From positions 1-64,000 of the forward strand of contig JAQSYI010000011.1 of assembly GCA_029256185.1 (NCBI GenBank): DNA of 64,000 nt, read 5' to 3'. The translations under genes were made by a program, and so were the position numbers. This document shows, piece by piece, positions 9,465-18,249 of the stretch; positions within the stretch are counted from its first letter, which is position 1, and every line of letters begins with the position of its first letter. Origin of the DNA: Paenibacillaceae bacterium. Its GTDB lineage: Bacteria; Bacillota; Bacilli; Paenibacillales; NBRC-103111. The notes beneath the pieces were generated by a model, which was not told the origin of the DNA, searched no databases, and saw nothing but the letters and a program-made list of their open reading frames with translations.

Positions 9465-11840
9465 ATGCTAAGAAAAAGTATGTTAAGCAGAAGCATCGTC
9501 ATATACGCAGGCTTGTTCTCAGTCGTCATTGGAATGATTATGTGGTTCTCGTTCGTGAGCACGACCAGCCAATTAAAGGAGCAGCTTTCGGAAACGAATC
9601 TGATCATGCTCAACCAGCTGGACCAACGAATCGTCAGCATGTTGAAGGATGTGGACAAGCGGGTAATCGGGCTCGCAAACGAGCGGCCCCTAAGAGCCTT
9701 TATGGACAATCATTTCCAGGACGATACGGAAAAATATTCCTATTACGCCGATTTGTCCAAGCTCGTCTCGAATTTGGCGTTCTCGAACAGCTATACGTAT
9801 TCGGTATACCTTTATTCGGAGGCAAGCAAACATTTCATAACGAATACCTCGTCCGAAACGGAAAACAACTTCTATGATAAATTGTGGAAGGAAGACTTTG
9901 ATAGTCTGGGCGTCAATTATAAATGGCTGAGTACGCGTAAAGTGATCGAGAGCGAGTCTCAAAATTTTCCAATCTATCACAACTTGATTACGCTGGTGAG
10001 GTCCTATCCATTAAATGTGACCGAAGGATTTCGCAGAGGCGAAATTGTTGTCAACCTGGACGAAAATGCCTTTTATAAGCTGGTGACCCAGGTGAACGGG
10101 AACCGTCCCGGTTATACGTTAATCATAGATCGGGACGGGAAAATAATATCTCACAATGACAAGCAATATTTGTACGGAAACGTCAGCGAGGAAGAGTATG
10201 GAAAAATGATTTTGTCGAAGCAAGGCGGGGAGGGGCAATTTCAATCATCAGTGAATGGTGTGCCAAGCATGGTGTTCTACACCTCCTCGTCCTACACGGG
10301 CTGGAAGTATGTCAGCATTGTACCGGATGTGCAGCTTACGGGCGGGTCGGCCAAGTGGCGTCATTATTTGCTTATTGTCGCGGTCATGTTGTTTGCGTTC
10401 ACCGTATTGGCTGTTATTATCGCGAGCACCTGGATTTATAAACCGATCGATCAAGGCTTGCAAAGGGTATTTCAGCGCTTAAAAAGCAGCGTCAAAGCAG
10501 ATAAAAAGACGGTTATCACCGAGGAACTGTCCGGCATTGAGTATATGGTGGATCACATGCTGGTGGCGAACGAAAAGATGCAGCAGCAAATTCATCAAAG
10601 CATCCCCGTCCTCAAATGGCGGGTCTTATTCGACCTGCTGACGGGTAACAAGGTGGCGGACAAGCGGTTTTCTTTGCTTAACTTTCGGTTGGAATCCTCC
10701 CATTATATCGTCATGGTAGCGGATTTTGACCGGCGCTCCGAAATGGCGGGTTCCCGCGATCTTAGTCTGTATGCCTACGCCTTGTGCAACGTGGCGGAGG
10801 AAATGATTAATTCGGAGGGTAAGGGCGAAGCGATCGTTCTAACGGATAACCGGATCGTCATGATCCTGTCCTTTGCGGAGAACGAGCCGAGCAGCAATCA
10901 GATTCTTGCGCTTTCGCTCAGTGAACAAATCAAGAGCTACGTCGCTGGTCACTTCAAACAGACCATATCCATTGGCGTTGGCGGTTTTTATGTCCAAATG
11001 GAGGAGATCCATCAATCATTCAATGAAGCTTCCTCCTCCCTGCAATACCGCATGCTGATGGGCAACGATATCATTATTTCCTATGAGGAGGTTGCGGATA
11101 TTCATACCGCCCCTTCGATACATGTTTATCGTATGTACGGATTGATCGATCAAATTGCCGACGCTGTCAAAGCTCAGGATATGAAAGCGGTGGAACGGCA
11201 TCTTCGGCAATTTTTCGATGATATGACCCGGCATCTCTTGCCCGAGGAACTTATTCGCCAGCTATGCTTGCAGTTGATGATGAAGGCCATTCAGATTGTC
11301 GGGAGCTGCGGGATCGAAAAAACGGAATGGCAGCCTTTGACCGAACGGATTTACGATACTTTACAGAAAATCAGTCATGTGGAGAACATGCATACCTACA
11401 TGGCCGAGCAGCTTCAAAAATTGATATCGCTTATCTCAGCCAAAAGGGCGACCTTCGGCAAGAATGAAATGATCCTGAAGGTGACCGCTTTTATCGAGGA
11501 GCGGTATATGATCAAAGAGTTATCGCTGAATATGCTGGCGAGTCATTTCCAAATCAGCGTTCCGTATTTAAGCAAATTATTCAAGGACCATACGGGACAA
11601 AACTTTCTTAATTATTTGATCGACATCCGGATGAGAGAAGCGAAGCGGCTATTGGAGGATACAACGAAAACAGTCTCTGAAATCGCGGATCGTATAGGCT
11701 ATACGAATTACAGCAGCTTTATCCGGATATTTAAGAAATACACGGGAATCACTCCCGGCGAATACCGCGAAACTGTAATGTCGGAACGGCTGAACCGGGC
11801 AGCGGGGACAGCCTATTCCCCTCCCGGTGATGCGCAGTGA
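9465..11840 (+). CDS. Membrane-anchored AraC-family sensor-regulator
   Basis: This 791-residue protein joins sensing and DNA binding in one chain. It has a membrane helix at about residues 10-32, an extracytoplasmic Cache-like domain of about 260 residues (TLIIDRDGKIISHNDKQYLY) and a second helix near residues 305-325. A cytoplasmic region follows, and a C-terminal AraC double helix-turn-helix (FQISVPYLSKLFKDHTGQNF, YTNYSSFIRIFKKYTGITPG). The start has GGGGGGTGA at 9450-9458. It stands alone between two terminator-bounded units and probably activates the following hydrolase and transporter genes. The design differs from the two-component pair at 3669-7069, so two separately acquired glycan systems may lie side by side. 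Confidence 0.9.
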   Translation: MLRKSMLSRSIVIYAGLFSVVIGMIMWFSFVSTTSQLKEQLSETNLIMLNQLDQRIVSMLKDVDKRVIGLANERPLRAFMDNHFQDDTEKYSYYADLSKLVSNLAFSNSYTYSVYLYSEASKHFITNTSSETENNFYDKLWKEDFDSLGVNYKWLSTRKVIESESQNFPIYHNLITLVRSYPLNVTEGFRRGEIVVNLDENAFYKLVTQVNGNRPGYTLIIDRDGKIISHNDKQYLYGNVSEEEYGKMILSKQGGEGQFQSSVNGVPSMVFYTSSSYTGWKYVSIVPDVQLTGGSAKWRHYLLIVAVMLFAFTVLAVIIASTWIYKPIDQGLQRVFQRLKSSVKADKKTVITEELSGIEYMVDHMLVANEKMQQQIHQSIPVLKWRVLFDLLTGNKVADKRFSLLNFRLESSHYIVMVADFDRRSEMAGSRDLSLYAYALCNVAEEMINSEGKGEAIVLTDNRIVMILSFAENEPSSNQILALSLSEQIKSYVAGHFKQTISIGVGGFYVQMEEIHQSFNEASSSLQYRMLMGNDIIISYEEVADIHTAPSIHVYRMYGLIDQIADAVKAQDMKAVERHLRQFFDDMTRHLLPEELIRQLCLQLMMKAIQIVGSCGIEKTEWQPLTERIYDTLQKISHVENMHTYMAEQLQKLISLISAKRATFGKNEMILKVTAFIEERYMIKELSLNMLASHFQISVPYLSKLFKDHTGQNFLNYLIDIRMREAKRLLEDTTKTVSEIADRIGYTNYSSFIRIFKKYTGITPGEYRETVMSERLNRAAGTAYSPPGDAQ

Positions 11841-11896
11841 ACCGGAATCCCCCACTCTGTAGAGCGCCTTGAGCGAAGCGAAAGGAATGGATACAA

Positions 11897-14356
11897 ATGA
11901 GACAATCGAAGACACTCGAAGCATTGCGGGAGCAATTCCGGCATCCGCCCGCAGAATTTAGTCCAATGCCGTTCTGGTTCTGGAACGACGGGCTTACCCG
12001 CGAGGAACTGATCCGGCAGCTGCATGAGTTCCACGCCAAGGAGGTAGACGGCTTCGTCCTGCATCCCCGGATGGGACTCCCCCGGACGCTTCCTTACTTG
12101 TCCGAGCCGTTCATGGCACTCGTGGAGACGGCGGTCTCGGAAGCGGCGAAGCTGGGCATGACCGTTATTCTATATGATGAAGCCATGTATCCGTCTGGCT
12201 CCGCCTGCGGCATGGTCGTCCGGCAGAACCCCGATTATGCCAGCCGAGGCTTGCAGCTTCGGGAGTTCCCTTACCGGAAGGGTGAATCACCCGCGTTCCC
12301 GCTCATCGAGGAGGAATCGCTGGTCTCGCTGCAAGCGATGCGCGTGGGACGGGACGGCTCCCTGGAGCCGGAGAGCGCCATTGTCTTGCCGCATGGCGAG
12401 GACGGGCTTCCCATCGTGCTCCCCGACGAGAGCGATTGGCGCCTGCTGGCGTTCGTAGAGACGCCATCCCGCGGCACCATTCGCGGCGTTCATGAAGGCC
12501 AGGACGACGGGGAGGCAGATGCTCCGCCGTCCGCCGATCTGTTGAATCCGTCGGCCGTCCAAGCCTTTATCACGTTGACGCACGACGTTTATTATGCCAA
12601 GCTTGCTCCCTATTTCGGAACGACGGTTATCGCCATGTTCACGGATGAGCCCGACCTGCTGGGCCGGAATCACCGGACCGGATTGATGCCTTGGACGAGG
12701 GGGTTCCTGGAAGAATATATCGCTGCAGGCGGAGAGGAGAGGGAGCTGCCGCTGCTATGGCTGGAAGGCGGAGAACGCGTGGTCGAGAGCCGGGCCATCT
12801 ATGATGCGGCCATTCGCTCCCGAATGACGCGTACGTATTACAAGCCGCTGGCGGATTGGTGCGAATCGCACGGCATCGGATTGACCGGCCACCCTGCCGA
12901 GAGCGACGATATGGGGTTATTGAGGTCCTTCCATATTCCAGGCCAGGATGTGGTCTGGAGGTATATCGCGCCGGAGAACGAGAAGGGGATCACAGGCGTG
13001 CATAGCACGATGGGCAAATGCTCGTCGGATTCCGCCCGCCACCGGGGCAAGCGGCGCAATCTGAACGAAGCGTTCGGCGTCTGCGGCAGCGAGGGCGGCT
13101 GGTCGTTGACCGCCGACAACATGAAGTGGTATCTCGACTGGCTGTTCGTCCGGGGAGTCAATATGATCTGCCCGCATGCCTTCTATTATTCCATTCGCGG
13201 AGCCCGCAGAGACGAGAGACCGCCGGATGTGGGGCCGAACAATATTTGGTGGCCTGAATACGCCATGTTCTCCCGGTATATCAAGCGTTTGAGCTGGCTG
13301 ATGACGGATTCCATGAACGGGGCGAAGGTTGCGGTGATGGGAGGCGAAGCCCATCTGCCCTGGCGGATCGTCAGGCCGTTGTACGAATCCCAGATCGAAT
13401 TCAATTACTTGGAGGAGAGTCTGCTTGCGGATTCATGCGAGCTTCGAGACGGCGCCATCCACATCGCGGGTTACCGCTATGAGGCTGTGATGGTTGAGGA
13501 GGGCTGGCGGCTGTCGCCGGCCAGCTGGCGCATCCTGCAGATATTTGCCCAGCAGGGCGGCTGTTTGATCGAACTGACTTCGAAAGTCGCAAGCAAAACC
13601 GGGGCAGGCCTGCTCCGGACGGAGCGGGAGACGGACATCCCGCAGCTGCTGACGGACTGCCTGGCAATGGACTACAGGCTTGAGCCGGCAGCTCCGTCCA
13701 TTCGGATCAGCACTGTTGCAAAGGGCGGCGTGCTGTTCTATGTGATCGTCAATGAAGGCGAGGACAGCTACAGGGGAAAACTGGAGATGAACCAGGGCGG
13801 GTACGCGGAATGGTGGAATCCGTGGTCTGGCGAGTGCGGGGCCGCCGCGTGCGAGTTATCCGGAAGCGGTATGGCTGCAGCCTTTCAAGTGGAACGCAGA
13901 GAATGCTTGATCATGGCGATCGACAACAATCGAACCCCGGGGGTTAAGGTCTCCCGGCAGACGGAATCGGGAAAAACACTCGATCTTTCGGAAGGCTGGA
14001 GGGTGATCGAGGGCCCGTGGACTGGGGAATTGGCCAAGCTGTCTTCCTGGACGGAGTGGAAAGGTTTGGCCCACTATTCGGGAGAGATGGTCTACGAGAT
14101 GGAGTTCTCTATCGATGCGATGTCTCCGGCTTCATCCTGGAGACTGGATCTGGGAGACATTCATGAGATTGCCCGCCTGCAGGTGAACGGGAAGGAGGCC
14201 GGCGTTGCCATGTGGAAGCCGTATGTGTTCCATATCGGACCGCTGGTGCAGCCCGGCGCGAACAAGCTTCGACTGTCCGTGCAGAACAGCCTGGCCAATC
14301 AATACGATGGCAAGTCCTTCCCGTCCGGTCTGATCGGGCCTGTGAGGCTGTCCTAG
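11897..14356 (+). CDS. GH106-like glycoside hydrolase (possible alpha-L-rhamnosidase)
   Basis: The 819-residue product has the N-terminal pattern FSPMPFWFWNDGLTREELIR and a TIM-barrel-like section (MTVILYDEAMYPSGSACG) seen in GH106 and related beta-galactosidase-like hydrolases. Possible acidic catalytic residues lie in TVIAMFTDEPDLLG and in the GLTGHPAESDD region. The C-terminal 110 residues form a GH2-like sugar-binding jelly roll (DIHEIARLQVNGKEAGVAMW). There is no signal peptide, so it should act on imported oligosaccharides with the GH88-like enzyme. The start ATG 11897 follows GAAAGGA. Assignment to rhamnose release is an inference from family resemblance. A terminator follows at 14395-14443. 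Confidence 0.65.
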   Translation: MRQSKTLEALREQFRHPPAEFSPMPFWFWNDGLTREELIRQLHEFHAKEVDGFVLHPRMGLPRTLPYLSEPFMALVETAVSEAAKLGMTVILYDEAMYPSGSACGMVVRQNPDYASRGLQLREFPYRKGESPAFPLIEEESLVSLQAMRVGRDGSLEPESAIVLPHGEDGLPIVLPDESDWRLLAFVETPSRGTIRGVHEGQDDGEADAPPSADLLNPSAVQAFITLTHDVYYAKLAPYFGTTVIAMFTDEPDLLGRNHRTGLMPWTRGFLEEYIAAGGEERELPLLWLEGGERVVESRAIYDAAIRSRMTRTYYKPLADWCESHGIGLTGHPAESDDMGLLRSFHIPGQDVVWRYIAPENEKGITGVHSTMGKCSSDSARHRGKRRNLNEAFGVCGSEGGWSLTADNMKWYLDWLFVRGVNMICPHAFYYSIRGARRDERPPDVGPNNIWWPEYAMFSRYIKRLSWLMTDSMNGAKVAVMGGEAHLPWRIVRPLYESQIEFNYLEESLLADSCELRDGAIHIAGYRYEAVMVEEGWRLSPASWRILQIFAQQGGCLIELTSKVASKTGAGLLRTERETDIPQLLTDCLAMDYRLEPAAPSIRISTVAKGGVLFYVIVNEGEDSYRGKLEMNQGGYAEWWNPWSGECGAAACELSGSGMAAAFQVERRECLIMAIDNNRTPGVKVSRQTESGKTLDLSEGWRVIEGPWTGELAKLSSWTEWKGLAHYSGEMVYEMEFSIDAMSPASSWRLDLGDIHEIARLQVNGKEAGVAMWKPYVFHIGPLVQPGANKLRLSVQNSLANQYDGKSFPSGLIGPVRLS

Positions 14357-14394
14357 CTTCCACTTCAATGCTTCAGGAATCAGCGATTATCGCG

Positions 14395-14443
14395 GGGCGC
14401 TCAACAGTCAGCTGCATGGACTGTCTGAGCAGCCCTTTTTTTT
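14395..14443 (+). terminator. Terminator after the GH106-like gene
   Basis: An interrupted stem: GGGC (14395-14398), CTCA and CAGTC pair with GACTG, TGAG and GCCC (14432-14435). Eight T residues follow (14436-14443) and are shared with the start of the repeat element. Confidence 0.7.
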
Positions 14444-14530
14444 ACGTAAATGCCGGTTTGGCATTTTCATTCGGGGGCTCCCCCAAAAGTACCCGGATTT
14501 TGCTTCGGAGCATCTCGTCACTTTTGGGGG
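14436..14530 (+). repeat. Structured intergenic element, copy 1 (second copy at 45010-45107)
   Basis: The element starts in the T8 run of a terminator and continues ACGTAAATGC. Hairpin 1 is AAATGCC-GGTTT-GGCATTT (14448-14466). Hairpin 2 has an 11-bp stem, CCCCCAAAAGT (14480-14490) with ACTTTTGGGGG (14520-14530), and an inner TGCT-TCGG-AGCA at 14501-14512. GGGGG at 14473-14477 can pair instead with the CCCCC of hairpin 2. From about 14461 onward it matches copy 2 with a single difference over about 70 bases. It ends 91 bases before the permease start. It matches no RNA family I can name. Confidence 0.8.
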
Positions 14531-14621
14531 AATGTGCCTTTCCCAAACGGTTCCCGCCAATTTATGATGGATCTACAAAGACAAAGTCGAAGCGAATAAA
14601 TCTAAGGAGTGCAAAAAAGCT

Positions 14622-15545
14622 ATGGAGAGAACCTTCTTGCAAGCAGCCAGAAAATATGTTTACCGCGACAGGTATTTGTATCTGATGCTGATTCCGGTGG
14701 CCGCCTATTATATTCTGTTTAAATTTGCCCCGCTCTTTGGTGAAATTATTGCTTTCAAAAATTATCGGATTGTTGACGGCATTTGGGGGAGCGAATGGGT
14801 CGGGCTGCTGCAATTTGAACGCCTGTTTCAGAGCAGCGATTTCTTAATTGTGCTTCGGAATACCTTGCTTCTAAATGTCTATAGTCTTGTTTTTCAGTTT
14901 CCGATGCCCATTGTGCTGGCAGTATTGCTGAATGAAGTCAAGCATGAATGGTTCAAAAAAATCCTTCAGAATATGCTGTATGTCCCCTATTTTATCTCCT
15001 GGGTTGTTTTAGGCGGCATCATCACGGCTTTTCTGTCGCCCAGCACAGGGGTTGTCAACACCGTCCTGCACAATCTGTTTGGTATAGAGCCGATCTTCTT
15101 CTTGGCGAACTCCCACTGGTGGCCCTTCGCATATATCTTCTCGGGCGTATGGCAAAGTGTAGGATTCGGCACCATCCTATACATGGCGGCTATGTCCGGG
15201 ATCGATCCGCAGCTGTACGAAGCGGCCAAGATGGACGGGGCAGGGAAGCTGAGGCAAATTTGGCATATAACATTACCCGGAATCCGCAGTACGATTGTGA
15301 TCTTATTGATTTTGCGGATGGGGAATATGATGGACGTTGGGTTCGAGCAAATTAACGTTTTGCAAAACCCGGCCGTCTACAACGTCTCCGATGTAATCAG
15401 CACTTACGTATATCGAATCGGCATCATGGGAACGCAATACAGCTTGACGACTGCTCTTGGGCTGTTTCAATCAATAATCAGCATCATCCTTATCGTGAGT
15501 ACGAACAAGATGATAAAAGCGTTTGGCGAACGCGGATTATTTTAG
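14622..15545 (+). CDS. ABC transporter permease, LplB type
   Basis: This membrane subunit (307 residues) belongs to an oligosaccharide importer of the LplB/YtcP class common in Paenibacillus. It has about six membrane helices (YLYLMLIPVAAYYILFKFAP first). The EAA loop is near residues 200-220 (YEAAKMDGAGKLRQIWHITL), and the C-terminal IKAFGERGLF is typical of LplB. The start ATG follows AAGGAG at 14604-14609 with a rather long 12-base spacing. It forms an operon with the next permease (11-base gap) and the binding protein. The structured repeat element lies directly upstream. Confidence 0.9.
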   Translation: MERTFLQAARKYVYRDRYLYLMLIPVAAYYILFKFAPLFGEIIAFKNYRIVDGIWGSEWVGLLQFERLFQSSDFLIVLRNTLLLNVYSLVFQFPMPIVLAVLLNEVKHEWFKKILQNMLYVPYFISWVVLGGIITAFLSPSTGVVNTVLHNLFGIEPIFFLANSHWWPFAYIFSGVWQSVGFGTILYMAAMSGIDPQLYEAAKMDGAGKLRQIWHITLPGIRSTIVILLILRMGNMMDVGFEQINVLQNPAVYNVSDVISTYVYRIGIMGTQYSLTTALGLFQSIISIILIVSTNKMIKAFGERGLF

Positions 15546-15556
15546 GGGGGAAGAAC

Positions 15557-16444
15557 ATGCTTGCTGGCAAGTGGAAAGCCGCAGTAACCTATACAATCTT
15601 GTATGTTTTCTTGGCAATCGTTGCATTCAGTACGTTGTATCCGTTCTTGCAAGTCATCGCAACATCGTTCAGCAGCAGCCGGGCCATCAATTCAGGAGAT
15701 GTTTTTTTATGGCCGGTTGATTTTAATCTGCAATCCTACCGCTCCGTATTCACGGACGGCCAAATATTTGTTGCAATGAAAAATACAGTGATCGTTACAG
15801 CGGCTGGCCTGCTGTTCAACATGGTTTGTACCATTCTGGCGGCTTACCCTCTTTCGAAGAAGAGATTAAAAGGAAGAGCTCCTTTCTTGCTGGCGATCAC
15901 CTTCTCCATGGTTGTAACAGTGGGGATCATTCCGAATTTCTTGCTGATCAAGCAACTGGGGATCATGAATACCTATTGGTCGCTATGGTTGCCGGGGCTG
16001 CTCAGCACTTATAATATGTTTGTTATGAAGTCTTTCTTTGAAGGCTTGCCTGAGGAGCTGGAAGAGTCGGCCTCCATCGAAGGCGGTAATGATATGACGA
16101 TTTTAACGAGAATTATCTTACCGCTTTCCAAGCCCGTGTTGGCAGCGTTATCCCTGTTTTACGCTGTCGGATGGTGGAACTCGTACTTTAATGTGCTTCT
16201 TTATATCCGCAGCACCGATAAAGCTACATTAATGGTGAAATTGCTGCAAATGATTACGGAAGCGAATCCCAATATGTTGAGCTCCGGGGCGGCGAGCGAG
16301 GGTTTGCTCTTTACGCAATTGATTACACCGGAATCGATAAGGGCGACGTCCATCGTTGTCTCCATTGCGCCGATTTTTCTGGTATACCCCTTTTTGCAAA
16401 AGTATTTTGTCAAAGGCGTGCTGATCGGCTCTGTCAAAGGTTGA
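15557..16444 (+). CDS. ABC transporter permease, LplC/YtcP type
   Basis: This is the second membrane subunit (295 residues) of the importer. It has six predicted helices, starting TILYVFLAIVAFSTLYPFLQ. The EAA loop is at about residues 168-190 (LEESASIEGGNDMTILTRII) and the family C-terminus is FLQKYFVKGVLIGSVKG. A GGGGGG-rich site precedes ATG 15557. Gene order permease, permease, binding protein matches the lplB-lplC-lplA arrangement. No ATPase is encoded nearby. Confidence 0.9.
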   Translation: MLAGKWKAAVTYTILYVFLAIVAFSTLYPFLQVIATSFSSSRAINSGDVFLWPVDFNLQSYRSVFTDGQIFVAMKNTVIVTAAGLLFNMVCTILAAYPLSKKRLKGRAPFLLAITFSMVVTVGIIPNFLLIKQLGIMNTYWSLWLPGLLSTYNMFVMKSFFEGLPEELEESASIEGGNDMTILTRIILPLSKPVLAALSLFYAVGWWNSYFNVLLYIRSTDKATLMVKLLQMITEANPNMLSSGAASEGLLFTQLITPESIRATSIVVSIAPIFLVYPFLQKYFVKGVLIGSVKG

Positions 16445-16501
16445 TATCGACAAGGCCTAACGCCTTGTGATATAAAATCATCATCTCTAGGAGGAGAACA
16501 A

Positions 16502-18133
16502 ATGAATAAAACGGGGAAAGGACGACGAATCATCCATAGCGGACTTGCTTTATCGCTGATGATCACCGTTGTACTTGCGGGCTGCAGTGATGGAAAGCCC
16601 AAGACGGGAGAGCCGGCGGCTTCGAGTCCGGCTGCGGGAGCAGCTGATCCATTTGACAAACTGCCCAAAGAAATCAGCATCACGACATTGGATCGTGGAC
16701 AGGTCTCCAGTGACGAGGGAACCTATGAAAACAACAGGTGGACCAAATGGATCAACGAAAATTCCGGCGTCAAAGTGAATTGGGTGCCCGTTTCACGCAA
16801 TCAATCTTTTACACGGTTCAATACCATGTTCGCATCGGGCGAAGCTCCGGATGTGGTGTGGGAGTATGACCGGAATTATGTGGTCAATCTCGCACAGCAA
16901 GGGCTGATTCAGCCCTTGGACGACTATCTCAAATACGCCCCCAATATCGCCAAATATTTAGAAGATCATGCGGTATTGAAGCCGTATCTCACGATTGACG
17001 GGAAGCTTTATGCGATCGCGGCGGAACGTGATCCGGATGCTTCTTTGAATCATGGCATTTGGATCCGGCAGGATTGGCTGGATAAGCTGGGATTGAAGAT
17101 GCCAACGACGATTGATGAATTGATGGTTGTCGCCCATGCCTTTAAAGACAAAGACCCCGATGGAAACGGAAAAGCCGATACGGTGGGGTTTGCGTTTACA
17201 GGCAATGAGTTCAACTATACCAACGGGTCGGGCGGATTGTTCGCAGCACTGTATAATGCTTTCGGAAGCGATTTTTTTGTGGACAACGGAAAATTGGTGC
17301 TGGGCAGAATGCTGGATCGATACACGGATGTTCTGGCGCTAAGAAAAAATATATACGATAACGGACTCATTGATAAAGAATATGTTACGGATAAAAATAA
17401 TGCGAAGGAAAGACAATTGTGGGTTACAGGAAAAGCGGGAATATATTTATCCTCCTGGACAATAGAAGCTGAATATGCAGACTTGATGGCGAACGATCCG
17501 AACGCCAAGCCAGTTCCACTCTCTCCGCCGTCCACCAAATACGGGCAGTTTGCTTATGGAGCGGGAGGGGGTCCTTCCCAATTCTACGTGATGAACAAAT
17601 CGACCAAAAATCCGAAGGCTGTGATGGAATTTTTTGAATGGCTTTTCAACGAAGGCGCTTTTACGCTGGCATTCGGATTTGAGGGCACGCATTACAAATT
17701 GCTTGACGGTAAGGTTCCGCAGTCAATCGACGCGGAAAAAACGAAAAAAGAAGTGACATACAGCAAAAATTCCTATGCCCTCATGCTGACAAAACCGACC
17801 TTTAGCATTGACAATTTCAAGGCTACTGCCGCTTCTGATCCTATTTCACAAAGTTACGTTCCTCTGAAAACGGAATCATTCGTCGTCAACTCCAAAGTGC
17901 CATATAAACGAATCATTCCTTTTAATCCACCCTTGCCCGAACTGACCGATCTGTTAACTCAATTCAACTCGCTGGTAAGCGATAATGAAACAAAGGTGAT
18001 TATGGGCGGCAGCCAGTACACCCCGCAATGGGGAGTGGACGAATTCCGCAAGGAATGGAAACGGCTGGGGGGAGACAATGTGGATAAGCTTGTTCAAGAC
18101 TGGTATGAGAAAAATAAAGACAGCCTGAAATAG
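16502..18133 (+). CDS. LplA-like extracellular solute-binding lipoprotein
   Basis: This is the receptor lipoprotein (543 residues) for the two permeases upstream; LplA-type receptors are longer than family 1 proteins such as the one at 481. The signal ends in TVVLAGC (lipidated Cys28) with an Ala/Ser/Pro linker after it. The DPDGNGKADTVGFAFTG stretch is a characteristic calcium-binding-like loop of this family. AGGAGG at 16490-16495 supports ATG 16502. The stop codon lies 8 bases before the right inverted-repeat copy. Ligand not determinable; long oligosaccharides are usual for the family. Confidence 0.9.
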   Translation: MNKTGKGRRIIHSGLALSLMITVVLAGCSDGKPKTGEPAASSPAAGAADPFDKLPKEISITTLDRGQVSSDEGTYENNRWTKWINENSGVKVNWVPVSRNQSFTRFNTMFASGEAPDVVWEYDRNYVVNLAQQGLIQPLDDYLKYAPNIAKYLEDHAVLKPYLTIDGKLYAIAAERDPDASLNHGIWIRQDWLDKLGLKMPTTIDELMVVAHAFKDKDPDGNGKADTVGFAFTGNEFNYTNGSGGLFAALYNAFGSDFFVDNGKLVLGRMLDRYTDVLALRKNIYDNGLIDKEYVTDKNNAKERQLWVTGKAGIYLSSWTIEAEYADLMANDPNAKPVPLSPPSTKYGQFAYGAGGGPSQFYVMNKSTKNPKAVMEFFEWLFNEGAFTLAFGFEGTHYKLLDGKVPQSIDAEKTKKEVTYSKNSYALMLTKPTFSIDNFKATAASDPISQSYVPLKTESFVVNSKVPYKRIIPFNPPLPELTDLLTQFNSLVSDNETKVIMGGSQYTPQWGVDEFRKEWKRLGGDNVDKLVQDWYEKNKDSLK

Positions 18134-18137
18134 TCGC

Positions 18138-18165
18138 TAGGGCGAGTTTTCAGACACGCCCTAGT
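18138..18165. repeat. Right copy of the 22-bp inverted sequence, inside a CTAG-flanked hairpin
   Basis: Positions 18142-18163 are the exact reverse complement of 7906-7927. This copy also forms its own stem: CTAGGGCG (18138-18145) with CGCCCTAG (18158-18165) around a 12-base loop. No T-run follows, so it is a weak candidate terminator and more likely an insertion-sequence footprint. Confidence 0.7.
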
Positions 18166-18249
18166 AAAGCGCCCTTCTCATTATACGGTTCAAGACCGAA
18201 TGACGGAGGGCGGTTCAGTTTTTACAATCCAATTAAGGGGGTTATTGTG

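Noticed and set aside
7906..18163. Intact composite transposon
   Set aside because: No transposase, no full insertion sequence at either end and no visible target duplication; only short inverted repeats are seen.
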